A stretch of DNA of 64,000 bases from Paralvinella palmiformis (lineage: Eukaryota > Annelida > Polychaeta > Terebellida > Alvinellidae), in the NCBI GenBank assembly GCA_025642065.1, contig JAODUP010000143.1, positions 294,001 through 358,000 of the forward strand. Reading direction: 5' to 3'. A model generated the notes under the pieces. It had not been told where the DNA came from and ran no database searches. It saw nothing but the letters and a program-made list of their open reading frames with translations. Both the position numbers and the translations under genes were made by a program. Positions 33,001 to 61,177 of this stretch are shown here, piece after piece (the first letter of the stretch is position 1; each line of letters starts with the position of its first letter).

Positions 33001-33183
33001 ATGTTTATACCGTTGTTAAATCTTAACGAAGTTTCGAATTTGTTTTAATTAAATTTCTTTGTTATAATAAACGGTTAATGACAACGATTTGGGTAAATTT
33101 GGTAGTTTGAAAAACTGGAATGTGACGTCACTGGGAGCTCCAATTAACCTTGACCTTTGCAAATTAAAATATTTATGTTTACC
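32809..33183. promoter_or_regulatory. Probable bidirectional promoter between integrin beta and BBS5
   Basis: The BBS5 start codon and the inferred integrin first-exon donor are about 375 bp apart in opposite directions. The interval is richer in G+C and CpG than its surroundings around 32880-32980. It contains a perfect CRE palindrome TGACGTCA at 33123-33130 and a GGGGAATCCC match to a Rel/NF-kB type site at 32968-32977. No TATA box is evident next to either start. Sharing of regulation is inferred, not shown. Confidence 0.5.
33123..33130. promoter_or_regulatory. Perfect CRE palindrome upstream of BBS5
   Basis: TGACGTCA, the full CREB/ATF site, lies 53 bp upstream of the BBS5 ATG. It sits in the gap between the two divergent genes, where chance matches to an 8-mer are uncommon. 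Confidence 0.5.
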
Positions 33184-46973
<13,790 letters not shown>

Positions 46974-49308
46974 ACTCTTAACATAATAGTTAATTATTTG
47001 AGGAGACAAGATTGAAGAAACAAATGTTAATTATTCCCTTTTTGTTGTGTGTGTGTGTGTGTGTGTGTGTACAAACATGCATGCAGTCATACATATACCT
47101 AAATAACATATATGTTTATTTTCACATATACATTGGTGTTTTAGTAAAGATTTATTGCTCTTTCAATTAATTCAGTATATGTTAATATGTATACATAAAT
47201 TAACAAGCTCATATTATTATTGGTGATAAATAATCATTATAATAATCCATCCCAGTGTGAGCTATAGATTATTTAGAAGAGAACAGTATTGCCTTATTAC
47301 TGGATAGTGAATACAGTCTACACTATGGGTGATGGGTCATCAGTGAACCATACTGTTATCAGTTTTGCCTTTGTATTGTATTGATATTATGACTAATGCC
47401 AATTCATTTGGTTTTATATCAGCTTTATTTATGCTATGTTGTGTTTTTTAGTCATTATGGTTTGAAATGAAATGTACTTTAAATGGAATTATTGATATAG
47501 AATATCATTTAGTATTGCATAATAACATTGCTTTTGGCTGGCTGTTAAAATCATGTTTACTTACAAATAGCTGATAACTGAATTAACATGTTAAATAAAA
47601 TCATTTTACATTATTAAAATTTGCAGTCAATGTATACTGTTTGTTATCAGTTTGCACTGATAGTATTTATCCTTTTCTATATATCAGCCTTGCCAATTAT
47701 TAGGTTGTCTTTGAAAACATAGTCATTAATGGTATCTTAGGCTGCAGCTTCATTGTCAATACTTCTAAATCATGAATCTCGTTGCTTGAGATTTATGGGC
47801 CAACAGTGACAGAAGCTACATCTGTAGGACAATTCTTCAAACTGTAATAAGGTAGCCCTGTATACATTTGTTATTGCATATTGTAGCTGTTGTGTATATT
47901 GATCTCATTGAATGGTTTGACTTTATGCTGTTTGAACACATGCATAGTGAGTATTATTTCACACATAACTTAACCTTATGTTCAGTGTCTCAGACTGGTG
48001 GCGTTAGATGCAGTGGACACTGTTTGCATTGATAATGATTGTTAATTTATCTTGTGACTTTTCTTGTATTCCTAATTCCTTGGACAATAAAACCTGCTTT
48101 CATACATAGATAGGCTGCCATTGTTTTTTTTAAATTTCATAACTGTTGAAAAGTTTTTATTTTATTTACATTTGTGAGACATGATTATTAATCTTCTGTT
48201 AATAGCCAAATCTGTTGTGTGAGAGAATGTGATTATATATAATGATGTTTTATGATAACTAGTGTGTTCAATTATTTTGGCACTGTCCATATTTAATTAT
48301 AATAATTAATTATTCATATTCTTCTATGGTGTTTTTTTCATTCTTCTGAATTGTTAACTGCATACATGATCCCATGAAAACTAAAACAGCAAGTTATATT
48401 TAAAACAAGTAAAAAAATTCTGATTTAAAACAAAAAAAAGTCAAGTTCAGTTTGCAACTGATGATTATAAATTAAATTGCAACACCTGTTAACAGATTAC
48501 CAGGTAATATGAAGGTCTGTGTAAGAGTAAATATGAAACAATAAGTTAATAAATATGTTCAAAAAGTCGAACCAGAAAATATATTCTTAAATATGTTTTA
48601 ATAGAATTTCCAAACTGCTTAATTATGTCAAAATGTTGAACTGCGATACGCTGTATTAGTTAATTTGTATCACTGTCATTCTTAGATAATGTTTTTGAAA
48701 AGATATAACACTGTGAGATAGTGCTGTTAGAGACATGACATTGATGTAAGACATTTAGCATAGAGGTTTTTTTTATAAAATTTATATTTTGAGTAAAATA
48801 AAATACTATACAGTAGATGAATTTTGGATTCATGATATAACACATTTTTTATTCAAAGATAATCCCTTCCATATCATGATATTTCAGTGTTGCAATATAT
48901 AAACAAACTAATTGGCCTTAAATAAACAAACTTATAAGTTTAATTAACATATAAATTATTGATAGTTTAACTGATATACTGATTACAGACTAAAATAGTA
49001 TCTAACATAACAATTGTGATGACAGTGTAATATATAATAAGCCAGTAAATGCTGTTAAGTAATATGGAATTGCCAAGATTTTATTAAACTTGAAGTTAAG
49101 ACTTTCCTTAATATTGTTGTTTGGCAGGCATTTGATTTTTTTGGTACAAATTATGCTTCCCAGATGAAAAGTTGGAACAATTAATTTCGGTCTACACCTT
49201 CAGATTATCTGGTGATATAATGATTGAACTTACCTAAGTAACCGATACTCCACGTAATATGCTTCTGACGTACATGTTTAGTGTGCGACGTCGTTGTCAA
49301 AATACAAG
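46974..49308. other. BBS5 3'UTR and spacer before the phosphatase gene
   Basis: No coding exon was found here. It holds a GT microsatellite at 47047-47071 and two AATAAA polyadenylation signals on the plus strand, at 47594-47599 and 48086-48091. Either could end the BBS5 transcript, giving a 3'UTR of about 0.6 or 1.1 kb. Confidence 0.5.
48086..48091 (+). terminator. BBS5: Candidate polyadenylation signal for BBS5
   Basis: An AATAAA hexamer lies 1.1 kb past the BBS5 stop. A competing AATAAA lies at 47594-47599. Use of either is inferred from position. Confidence 0.35.
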
Positions 49309-49401
49309 ATGAGTTATCCAAGGCTAGATCTTACCTGTGTGCTATTTATGCTTTTGTTATATAAACATGTAGTGTCGGATGAACTGAAATTCGTACATAT
49401 A
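49309..49401 (+). CDS. Acid phosphatase-like exon 1 (signal peptide)
   Basis: It encodes 31 residues. A hydrophobic core (CVLFMLLLY) is followed by SDELKFVHI. Joined in phase 0 to exon 2 it aligns without gaps to the ELKFVTLVFRHGDRSP start of the family, which confirms the exon despite 4.2 kb of intron. The donor is gtgagt. Confidence 0.87.
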
Positions 49402-50318
49402 GTGAGTAAATATATCAGTGTCGTAATGTTTAAATGGCTTTGAGAACTTTCCGAATTAATTCTTTACTGGTTAGATCTACTACGTCTACGACTCTTAGAC
49501 TAATGACTCTAGTCGAGTCTAGTGACTCTACGTAACAATTATAATATGAAATCATCATAAGTAGAGTCTATAATGATTATCTAAATAATCTAGATCTAAA
49601 CTCCGCGCTATTATTCTATGCCTATGGCTTTTCAAAAAGTTAATGTAGCATTTTCATTTGCAATTGTAGCATTATTATGATTATATAATTACGTTTGGTG
49701 TTATAGTCGTATAGATCTATTAATATCTATAGATCTAGTCAGATCTTCTGTAAGAGATAGCATTTACATAGAGTGTGAACTAAAAAATTCACCCCAAATT
49801 CAATTTAAAATTGGGGGGGGGGGTGTTTTTATTGGTTTTGAGTGTATTTCTCTGGCAAGTAATGAACAAATTTGACAGTTTATTCAGATTTGTGCTGTTT
49901 AAGTCACATATTATCTTGTAAGCTTTTGTGGTAAGAGGGTTATCCTTTCAGCTTTACATTCACAAAGCATTTGACGATTTATCTCTGGTATGATTATTGG
50001 ACTCCTGGTGGATTATAATTGACTCTTCCTTCAAAACTTTGCTCCCGCTGGGGTCCATCAATCTCGGCCCACGTCGATCTCGGCCCAGGTATTCCAAGCG
50101 ATTAATATTAAAATAGTTGCTCACACCATAATGTCAATGGGCTGAGATCGACGTGGGTATCATAAATATATGTTGATTTTGGCCCATATTGCATTAAAGT
50201 GTTTATTGTAGATGCATGTTTGTATGTCGTCGATCTCGGCCCATGTCTATTACTCTATATATATATATATATATATATTTAGATAATTATACATCTAATT
50301 ATATATGTATATAATTAT

Positions 50319-50358
<40 letters not shown>

Positions 50359-50380
50359 TAAGAGAGAGAGAGAGAGTTGT

Positions 50381-50412
<32 letters not shown>

Positions 50413-51530
50413 TCATAGGGCATAATATAAATATTAAATGGTTTATTTTGAATAATAGTACTGAGTAACAGGCCACCCATGGAGGCCTACAATCGTAGTC
50501 CATATAGGCGGGCATATGCTCGGAGGAGCTGTTGGGTAGAGAGGTCGCCATTCTTGTATTCTGCCGAAAAGCCGAAGATCGACTACAGCCCGCCTTTACG
50601 ACACATATTCCAATGTTTTATTATATTGACTAAAGCGACTACAACTTCCTGCGCCAATGTTGTTTACCTGCACAGCTCAAACATGTCCAACAACCACAAT
50701 CTACTCGATGAAACAATGCTAGAACAACTAGAACTGACATAGACATGATAATTAGAAAGCATAAAAGGAAGTAGACATTCAAGTAACATTAAATTTTTGT
50801 ACACAAACACACAAATATTTAATTAGGATGGCCATTTAATTATACATAACAAAACATAGGAATACCACTAACAACCAAATAGGTGGGCCGAGATCGACAT
50901 GAGTCCTCCCACTAACGAATATGTTCTTTAATTTAGTGGTCATGTCCAAACTCCCAGCTTCATGACCAACCAATGTATGTCACCTCAAGGTCCTCACTCT
51001 CTATCATGATCAGTGCCATTTTCTGCAGGGCTATCATTTTAAGATAATCATGGTTTCCCAGATTTCAATGCAGCAAAGAATTATTTACGCAGCTTTTCTC
51101 TTATTCTCTTTGAACAGCAAAGGTTTCACCCTTTGTTTTGTTTTTTGTTGGGTGGGATGAGCAATTAAGAAATTTCAGCATAATTTGGTACCTAGAATTA
51201 GCATGTTGCAGGCCAGTATGGATGGGGTTACACTTACAAATGGATCAATTTAATGATTCTGTGTGTGTGGGTGTATACCTCACATAGATACATTTTATGC
51301 CAACGATTCTGCACAAGTGGGTTGAGATTGTGGTCCATAACCGTAGTATTGCCGAGTGCTACCAGATGTCGCACTAGTTGTGAATATTATCTATTACAGA
51401 TTCTCCCACCAAAGCTTTTGTTGTCAATGTCTAGGTCAATTAATCAGAATTTTCCAAAGTATGAGCGAGAAATCCCATTGGTTGAGTGCATTTTTCCATG
51501 CATATATTATTTAATGTGACCCACTGACCA

Positions 51531-51571
<41 letters not shown>

Positions 51572-54500
51572 TGAACAAACAGGTAACGTCACTTGTTATT
51601 AATGGGAAAGTAAAAAGTATACAGTGGCTAATCATAGTGTAGCCCTAGAATATGTTGGACCAGTGGACCATTATTTTGGATTAAATAGTCACCATGAGTA
51701 AGTTGGTGACTACTAATTTGCACCCCTGGAACATAATATTATAAGTGATGTAACCGACTTCTCTGACTAAGTATATAATAATTATTTTAACAACAGTGAA
51801 GTGTCCAAATTTACTGAATATAATTTGTCCATGAGGCCGAAGTATTCAGTAACCATTACATCAGCATTGTAACACTGGGATTAAGGAGTAATTTGATATG
51901 AAATGAACTCTGTATATTTATTCTGAGCCCAGCCGACTTTTATTTAAATAAATTGGTATTTCCACAAAAATAACACACACACAATTTGTCTCTGTCTCTC
52001 TCTCTCTCTATCCCCATTTCTCTCTGAATTTTATTATAAATAAAGTAATGTTACTTTGTCATATAACTGACTAAATAAAACATTTCTAGTACCTTAGAGG
52101 GAGGGATAAAAGATTTATGATTCATAATATTTATATAAAAAATTTACACAGCCTTAGGCAATACAAAGTCCTCAGATTTAATATTAGGGCCTGATAGTAT
52201 AAACTGGTTTGCTTTTTGTTCTGTATTATGTGAATGAACTGAATCTATATCATCAGAATGAGTTTTTGTATGTTCTGGTATAATATTGGTCAAAGTTGAT
52301 AATTCCTGGAACTTTTCTGTCTATTATAACATTTAATGGTTTCAATGATTACCTCTTTATTTGGTTTCCTTTTAATACAAACATCATAATGCTTTATTTA
52401 TATTGAAAATATACAATTTTTTTTAAATTATTTAATTAATTATTAACTATATATAACCTGTTTAATATCTTTAATATATAAATTTTACTGGCAAATATAA
52501 TAAATTTCAATGTACCCATATCAATGTATCTGATATATTACTGATATTATTTATACACAATAGTAACAATATTGGTCCAAGTATTAATACTGAGGTAATG
52601 CACACAATACGTTGTTGGAATTGTTAGATTCTGCATCATTAAATGATACTTACTTTCTATTTTGCAAATAGCTGTTTATATATGACATTGATACTCTTCA
52701 ATGGTATCAAATAGTTTTCTGTATTAATTAATAAACAGTCATGTAATAGACTTTCCTTTATTTATTAGTATTTTAATATTTTATAGGTCTAGTTTAGATT
52801 TAATAATATTTTAGATTTTTATAAAGCTATAACAATTTGTCTTTACATTCTGTTACGCTAAATAATGATTATTAATTTTAAATTATTTAATGCTTTATAG
52901 TGACCTATAATTTGACAATCCTTGTTTACTATCAGCCTGAAATAATGGTATAAATCTAGTAGCCATCTTCATATTATCTGATAATATGCCTTGATATGAT
53001 TATGAATGACAAGTTACAAATGTTTATTACAAGAACAGTAATGTAATGGATAATATCTTTATTTATTAACTAATTTTCTTCATAAACTTTCGGCATCTCC
53101 GTGGTCTAATTGGTAGCGCATTGGACCACAGGTCACTATCACCGAGTTCAAATCTTGGCGTGGGCATATCTGAAGGTATTTCATCTTTCACTTCATTACC
53201 TTTGGAGGTTGCTCAGCCCATTTAGCCTACCATGTGCACAAAAGTGGTCGTAAAACATCAATTATCGTTATCATAAACATTCAAAAGATTTGCATTATTT
53301 GGAAGAATATAGTATTTATCACTAAATTTCAGTTCTGGTATCTTTCTATCTAGACCAGCATATGTAAGACTACCTAAAGACTTTATCTGATTTTGAAATT
53401 CTTTTAATAAATTGAGAATGAAATTACTTTCACTATTTACCTTTACGGTTGTGTTACTGTAATGCCCTATAAGTGGCCCATTAGAATGTTCTGTGCATGG
53501 TATTGGTACTGACAGGTGATTTAAATAAAGTTTATGAGCCAACCACATTGGATTTCTCAACGGACTGAAACCACCAAAATATAATACTTAATTTAATAGT
53601 TGTATTTATTCTCTGTAGCTAATAGGTCATGGGGATAGCACACCAAGTCATCTTTATCCCAATGATAGCAACACTGAAGACACTTGGCCCGAAGGATTGG
53701 CACACCTGACACAGGTAATCATACAGAATGTTACTTAATTAATATCTATTTCAGTGTAAATGACTGTTTTGTGGTTTAAATGGTTGTTTATATATTTGTC
53801 TTGGTTTGAACCTGTTCTAGTACATACACTTTGTTTTCTCCTCTGTGATTTGTTATAATAATCAAACATATGATCATCAATATTTAATTTTTAGTGGCAA
53901 TATGAAAAACATAATAAAAAATAATTTACATTCCCTTTATTAAAGCTGTTGAATGAATATACACTAATCAGAAACTAATGTTTTAACTTTTTCCATAATT
54001 TCTAATTTGAGAAAAAAAAGTTAATTATAAAACAGCACTATGCTAATTAAATTGCAGCTCAAATCAATGTCATTACACGTGCATGAGAACGCTAGAAATA
54101 AGTAAATCTGGGAATTTATTAGTTTAATTCCTTTTACCTCAGCCTCTGCTCTGCAAGCTTCATATTTATTTCAGTGTGACCATAAATCAGCTATACACTA
54201 TATGTTAAATCAGAATAAATTGGATACTGTGTATATATTTTTATCTCCAGCTTGGTATTGAACAGGAATTCAAATTTGGGCAGTATCTCCGGAAGCATTA
54301 TATTGACCAGTACACATTTCTCAGTCCGACATACAAAAGCTATGAGGTTCGTCTAATTAGGAAAACAAACAAATGATTGGATATATAATTTACTATTTTA
54401 ATCAAAATGTCGACAAAATATAACTGGTTATTTCTACTTATACACACACCATGAAATGTCTCCTTGAATTTGTTCCTCCGTAATTTCTTATCTTATTATT

Positions 54501-57500
54501 TTGTTACAGCTCCATGTACAGAGCACTGATACAAGCCGTACACTGATGAGTGCTACTGCACTACTGCAGGGTCTCTACCCGTCTAAGGAAGCAGCATTAT
54601 GGGATCCAGTACCAGTCCATACTAGGCCACTGCACAAAGATCCTGTATGACAAAATGTTTTTTGTATACATGACCTTATCTATTCAAACATGCAGCTAGA
54701 TAAATGGAATAGGATGAATACTAGAAATTTGGTAGTAGAAATTAATTTAACACTAAAATTCTCCAGGTGATAAAATAATTGATCCTAATATTGAAAATTA
54801 TTTGTTAGTTTTAAAGATATTGATTGTTTGAATGTATTGAAATTATGAGGCAAATAAATTTATTTATATAGTTATTGATTTTGTTATATGTTTATCAGAT
54901 GCTAAATATGGATATTCCCTGTGAAAGGTTTAACAGAGGATTTCTTGCTGCACTCAGTACTGAGAAAGGGAAGAAATTTGTTAGCGATAATCAGGTATGT
55001 GATAATCCACTGATTGATGTCCGAGCTTCAAAGCATTTGCCTTATCATAATTTGTGGATTTTTATCAGAGGTTTATTTTACAAAAATAAAACTGATTATC
55101 CACATGGTTTCAGGTTTCAAGTTTGTAATCTTGTCATTGTAATAGAATCAGCACACAACACCATCTATTTGATTTTTTCCATGTTATTTTCCTGAGCTAT
55201 GAAGAGGGCGGCCTCCGTGGTCTAATTGGTAGCGCATAGGACCACAGATCACTACCACCTGAGTTTGAATCTCGGTGTGGGGATATCTGAAAGTGCTTCA
55301 TCCTTTACTCCGCTTCATTACCTTTGTAGGTCACTCCTATTTAGCCTACCATGTGCACAAAAGTGGCCATGAAACATCAATCATCATCTGAGATATGAAG
55401 AAAATTTAATTTATTGAAAGAAATATTTCAAGATAAATTTCGGCGTATATTTTGTCACTATTTGTCTCTTTCTTTTAGGAATTCATCGATTTCGTAACTG
55501 GAGAAGCTGGTTATGCAAATTCAACTATTAATAGTATCTGGGATGTTTACAGTACACTTCAGATCGAGGTAGAAATATATTATATATAGCCTTGTGTCTT
55601 ATAAAGTTTGAAACTTGTAGAACCACCTAAGGAATTTATTTAAAAATTAAATACAGATTTTAAGACATATGTTTTTATTCGGTGTTATCTTTTTTTCAGA
55701 AAACTATTGTACCATCATGTTTCATTTTTATGTACCTGGGCATTAATATGGTGTTTCAGATAGGATTGTTTGACTTAATTGCCCAACGGTCACTGTAAAG
55801 GAAAATTACTAGATAGATGAAAGTTGATAATATTTGCATTCTGGGTTAATAACTCATCCTAATTATGCCATCATGCTAAACGTCCATATTATTATTTGTA
55901 GACTATAATGTTTCTGTTTCATTCGTTGTACACAGTTTTAATATCCGCTTAAATGTGTTACATTGTTTCAGATTTGGAATAACAAATCCACACCCAGCTG
56001 GGTAACGCCAGAAGTGTTCGAGCACCTGAAGCTGATGTATTGGAAGAAGTTCGAGTTCCTCTACCACTCGGAAGATCAACAAAAAATCAAAGGGGGTGAG
56101 TCTGCAACTCTAAGAAATCTCATTAAAATATACGCACATTCTACAGACGTAATATGTTACCTATAGAAAAAATCTGTGACTAGCCATTTTGTACTGGATA
56201 GCTAACATCCACTGTGTCACAGATTATTATGCTGTAAATGTTTGATATATTATTTTTTTTGCTACAAGTTGAAGTGGTAATCATACTTATTTACATAATT
56301 GATTTGCAGACTGATTTGGGAAGCCAAATATTTATATTTGTATTCTGTATGTACTAAATATTTAAACTGACGTAAAACTGCAGCCTAATTTCGATGATTT
56401 GACTGGATTTGGTGTATATATACCAGATTACACATGTTACCTTAACAATAGGTACATTCAAAATTATAATATATAGCTATGATATATTGAATTTATACAT
56501 TACCCTTATCCCTTCATGGTATAATAACTGTATATACTTGGTGTTTTGATTACAAAGTCAGAGTTCCATCTGTCTGTATATGTTTCTCTCTCCATCTGTC
56601 TCTACCTCCACATCTCGCGGCCCATTTTGTCTACCATGTGCACAAAAGTGGCCTTAAAACATCAATCATCATCATCCACCTGTCTTTCTCTCCACCTCTC
56701 TCTCCATCTCTCTCTCTCCATCTCTCTCTATCTCTCTCTCAGGCATTAGTATAATTTACTCCTTGTTTTGCCAGTGGTTGGAATCTGAATAGTAATCCCA
56801 GCTGTAGTACTATATTAGGTTTTGGCTCTAGCCAGGTAACTGGCAAGATTTCCCCTTCCAAATTTATTATCTGTTCCCAATTCTAAATATATTTAGAATT
56901 AACACCCACTGGGAAGAATTAATTACAGATTATCTAAATCTCCCTTATCAAAAACTGCTATTTTGGCCATTATTATTATTATATTATACTATTTTGTCAC
57001 AGCACTCTATATTGGCAAGTTAATTAGCTGTATAGCCATTACATAATTTATGCTATGATATTATATTCAGTTTAAATAGAACTGAGCTAACTATTTTCTG
57101 ATATTTGTTTTTGTTTCAATTTGGAAAACTATTTGTATGTTTAATGTGTTTTTATAGGTGTATCTACTCTGTTATTATTCAATGTGTTAAATTTAGATTG
57201 CATTTTAGTGCACAAGTGAACTACATGATGAATATGACCACCATCATCAGCAATTTTGGCCAATTACATTTTTCTTTTCGTTCACTTGTTGATAGCTGTT
57301 GATGCATGGTATTGTGTTCTATTAGAGTGTGCTGTGCAGCCCAATCCCTCTGACTTCAGCACTCAAGGCTTCTGTTCCGGTTACCTCGCTCTTAGTCCAT
57401 ATCAGTCTAGAGACCCATTGACCACTCCCCAGCTTGGGTGTCCCATACAGAAGCGAAAGATCCTGCTAGCATACCCGGTAGCTCTCTGGGTCAGTGAGAC

Positions 57501-59882
57501 ATACAAGCCCCTCCCCACTTCAAGGAATGGACTATGAACGACGGCCGATTAGTACTTCAGGCAAAGAGCTCATTCTTTTGGAGATCACAGAGCCATGCAA
57601 ATTGTATTAAAGTCTCAGTCACATTTATGCATATAATTTAATGCATATAATGTGTTTTGCATTTAACGCAACCATATATTTTTAAACTCTATTAAGCTGT
57701 GATATAATAGATCTTATGTAACACAAATATAGCAATATAATCAGTCCTGACCATAACATCTCAATTGTTTTTAAATGGTATCAGAAATATAGAATACATT
57801 TTGCCTACAGCTGTTTGTAGTAAAAGATCATTAATCAAAATCTCTATGATAAACATGTTATATTAAATATTCAATCGTTCCAGCTGAAGCTATTTTATTA
57901 AATAAACTGTATTCTTTAAAAGGATATGTACAGAAACTGGTGACTTACCCATGTCAGAAAATTTCTTTGCTGTTACATAATTTATATACAGCTATTTTAC
58001 AAGAATCTATTGTTTTATGCATCAAATTTAGCACCAAATCATCAAAATAATTTACCATTTTCCATCGATCTGTGTTATATTTATTTAGTGAGTATCTAGA
58101 AGCTATATTGGTTGTATGTTCATAATTCTCCATGAATACAGATTATATTTGCCAAATAGAATTATCTGATAATCTTTGGTCTAATTGGTAACACGTTGGA
58201 TCACAAATCACTACCACCTGAGTACAAATTTTGTCATGGACATACCTGAAGGGTGTTTCATCTTTGACTTCACTTCATTACCTTTGAAGGTCATTCAGCC
58301 CATTTAGCCTAACATGTGCACAAACGTTGCCATAAAAATCAGTCATCATCATCTCTGATAGTGCAGTGATTATAGCATTACACTGCAAACCTCTAGGCTG
58401 TGGGTTTTAATCCAACTCATATTTATGTTTGTGTGATTTTTAGTCGAGGAGTAAACTCTCAGTCATATGTCCCAAGTGTGACCATCTCACCTTTGCCCAA
58501 GATGATGTCATGGTGAGGGGGACACTCTTCACAGTGTCTTTCTGTTTATGTTTTTAGTAGTCTACTATATATTTTTCATTTCTCCATTATCTTGTAAAAC
58601 ATTTGAGCTCTTGTCTATGCTTTATTAGTGAATATTTGTTGTCTATGATTAAAATTTGGCGACTATAAATTACAGTTTTGTTTAACAGATTTTTTAACAG
58701 GTTCTCTGTAAACACTCCTATTTTATTATCTTAGTTAATACACAAAAGAAAACCTCTCATGTAATCAAACTCGTCAACAGAGAAGAACAAATTTCTAGCA
58801 GTCTGGGGGTAAATGTGTTCCATAAAAGTGAGGACTAATTCATATCTTTATATCACATATAAGTAAACATTTTGTAAATGACATGCTGTGAGTTTGAATC
58901 CAGAACATACCACTCTTTGTGGGATTTGTTTAGCTAGGCAGACACCACCATCCCCCCCCCCCTCAGTCATTATGTCCCACATCTGACTCTTGTGGAGGTT
59001 AAATATTTGAACTCTTTAAATAATGTCATGTGTCTAGATAATATCCATGCAAACATCAGATATGGAGTCAATTCCATTTGGTCAATTCCACATCAAATTT
59101 ATCAATTCCAATTCCAAATTTATCAATTCCAATTCCAAATTTATCAATTCAATTCCAATTCCAAATTTATCAATTCCAATTTCAAATTTATCAATTCAAT
59201 TCCAATTTCAAATTTATCAATTCAATTCCAATTTCAAATTTATCAATTCCAATTCCAAATTTATCAATTCCAATTTCAAATTTATCAATTCCAATTCAAT
59301 TCCAAATTTATCAATTCCAATTCCAAATTTATCAATTCCAATTCAATTCCAAATTTATCAATTCCAATTCCGTTTTTTACCTACTCCTTTTTTACCTACT
59401 ACTTTTTACCATGAGTAGGTACTCCAAATACCTACTTCGAATACCTACTCCGAATAGTTTATATTTCAAGTAGGATTATAGTGGAAGAAATATTTCTGAA
59501 TTAAAAAATTAAATGGTAAATTAATTTGTGTATTTAATTTTTTGTAGCAAACTTCAATTCAAAATCCAAATTTATCAATTCCATTTAAAAAAAGCAATTC
59601 CAGAATTGGAATTGAATTGACCCAATGTCTGGCAAACACAATAACTAGAATGATAATTGACAATATAGAGTGGATGTGATGATTGAATGAGTAGGGAAAA
59701 TATCAATATAATATGATAAGAAACATATCAGTATAACAGATAGTAGTTGTTGGAATGATATGTTATTTTCTCTGTTGTAGGTTTATTTCTGACTGAGGTA
59801 TACAATAATACAAGGAGATTAATAACAGAAGAAATGGATGAAGGGAGAAAAATGAATATATACATAGCTGTAAGTGTCACAG

Positions 59883-59945
<63 letters not shown>

Positions 59946-61140
59946 TACCATGTATATATCACATGTGTGTAAATATTGAACATAGATTTTTATGCCTATG
60001 TTCCAACTCTGTACTCTACAAATATATCCATAAACCGTGTTCCAAATGAACCTTTCAGACTGATGATACAATAACTGCAGTACTGACAGCCCTTGGGATA
60101 TGGGACAGAAATGTGCCACTAGTAGGAGCTGCTGTCTTCTTTGAGGTCTATTTCACTCATGTTCAAACATATTCCATCAGGGTGCTCTACAAGAATGACA
60201 CGAGGACAGATCCATTCACTGATCCTTACAGAGTTATCATGCCAGGTAATAAATGATCAATGTCCTGTGACCATGTTTAAGTGAATTATTTTTGTTTGGT
60301 CTCAATGCTGATCAGATCTGAAACATCTGACCAATGACTGAGTGATACTCTAAGGAAGTCAGATGATTAAATGAAACACCTGACAAACACAAGCAATACT
60401 AAGATTTGAACCTGGAACTGGAGCTTCTCTAAGTACAGTATGCTATAAACTGCTCTACAAAATTCCTAACCATTTAAAAAAAGATATTTGTCAATTGTAT
60501 CATTTTGGTATCATTCCCAGGAAACAATTTACCAATTTTATTGGAGTAGGCCTATTTTTAGGGGTCTCAGTTTTGCATACTTTATTTATTTAAAAACCCA
60601 TCTTAGTAATAATAATGTTTTTTCCCAGATTGTAAAATATAACCTAACCTGTTTCTATGACATCCTACTTTAATAAATTTATCAATTAACTGTTTTAAAA
60701 GCTATTAAAATGCTCCGTGAAATTTTGAACCATAATGAACCATCACAAATAATAGACATTACTTACATAAATCACATGTCTTTAAGGAATAATGGAGTTC
60801 TTTTCCCAAAGGGGGTATCTTCTGACATGTTTTTCATAGTATGACAGTAATCTCAGTTGCTGGAAGTGTGTTGTTTCAAACTAAATTCAATCACTGGCTG
60901 ATACCAGTCCTGCTCTAAACAGCTAAATGAATCATCTGTTGGAGTCAATATCTTTAATCTCATTTGGTTCAATTGAACTTATTGTAATTTGTAGGATGCC
61001 AAGAACTGTGTCCAGTGATAACATTCCATAAGAAGCTGACATCATTCTTGATTCAGGATGAAGAAACTTGGTTTACCTATTGTCTGTGGTATCCAGGAAG
61101 TGACATTACAAAAGGTACTTTCTGATAGAAATAGTAGTAT

Positions 61141-61177
<37 letters not shown>

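Noticed and set aside
53619..53625. Alternative acceptor seven bases downstream in phosphatase exon 2 that could allow an arginine codon before HG
   Set aside because: With exon 1 ending in phase 0 the seven-base shift breaks the reading frame, whereas the first AG gives a gap-free alignment to the family.
58992..59473. Three overlapping plus-strand frames of 123-140 codons
   Set aside because: All three frames run through the stop-free caattccaaatttat minisatellite. The translations are tandem repeats of the same few residues, so they are repeat artefacts.
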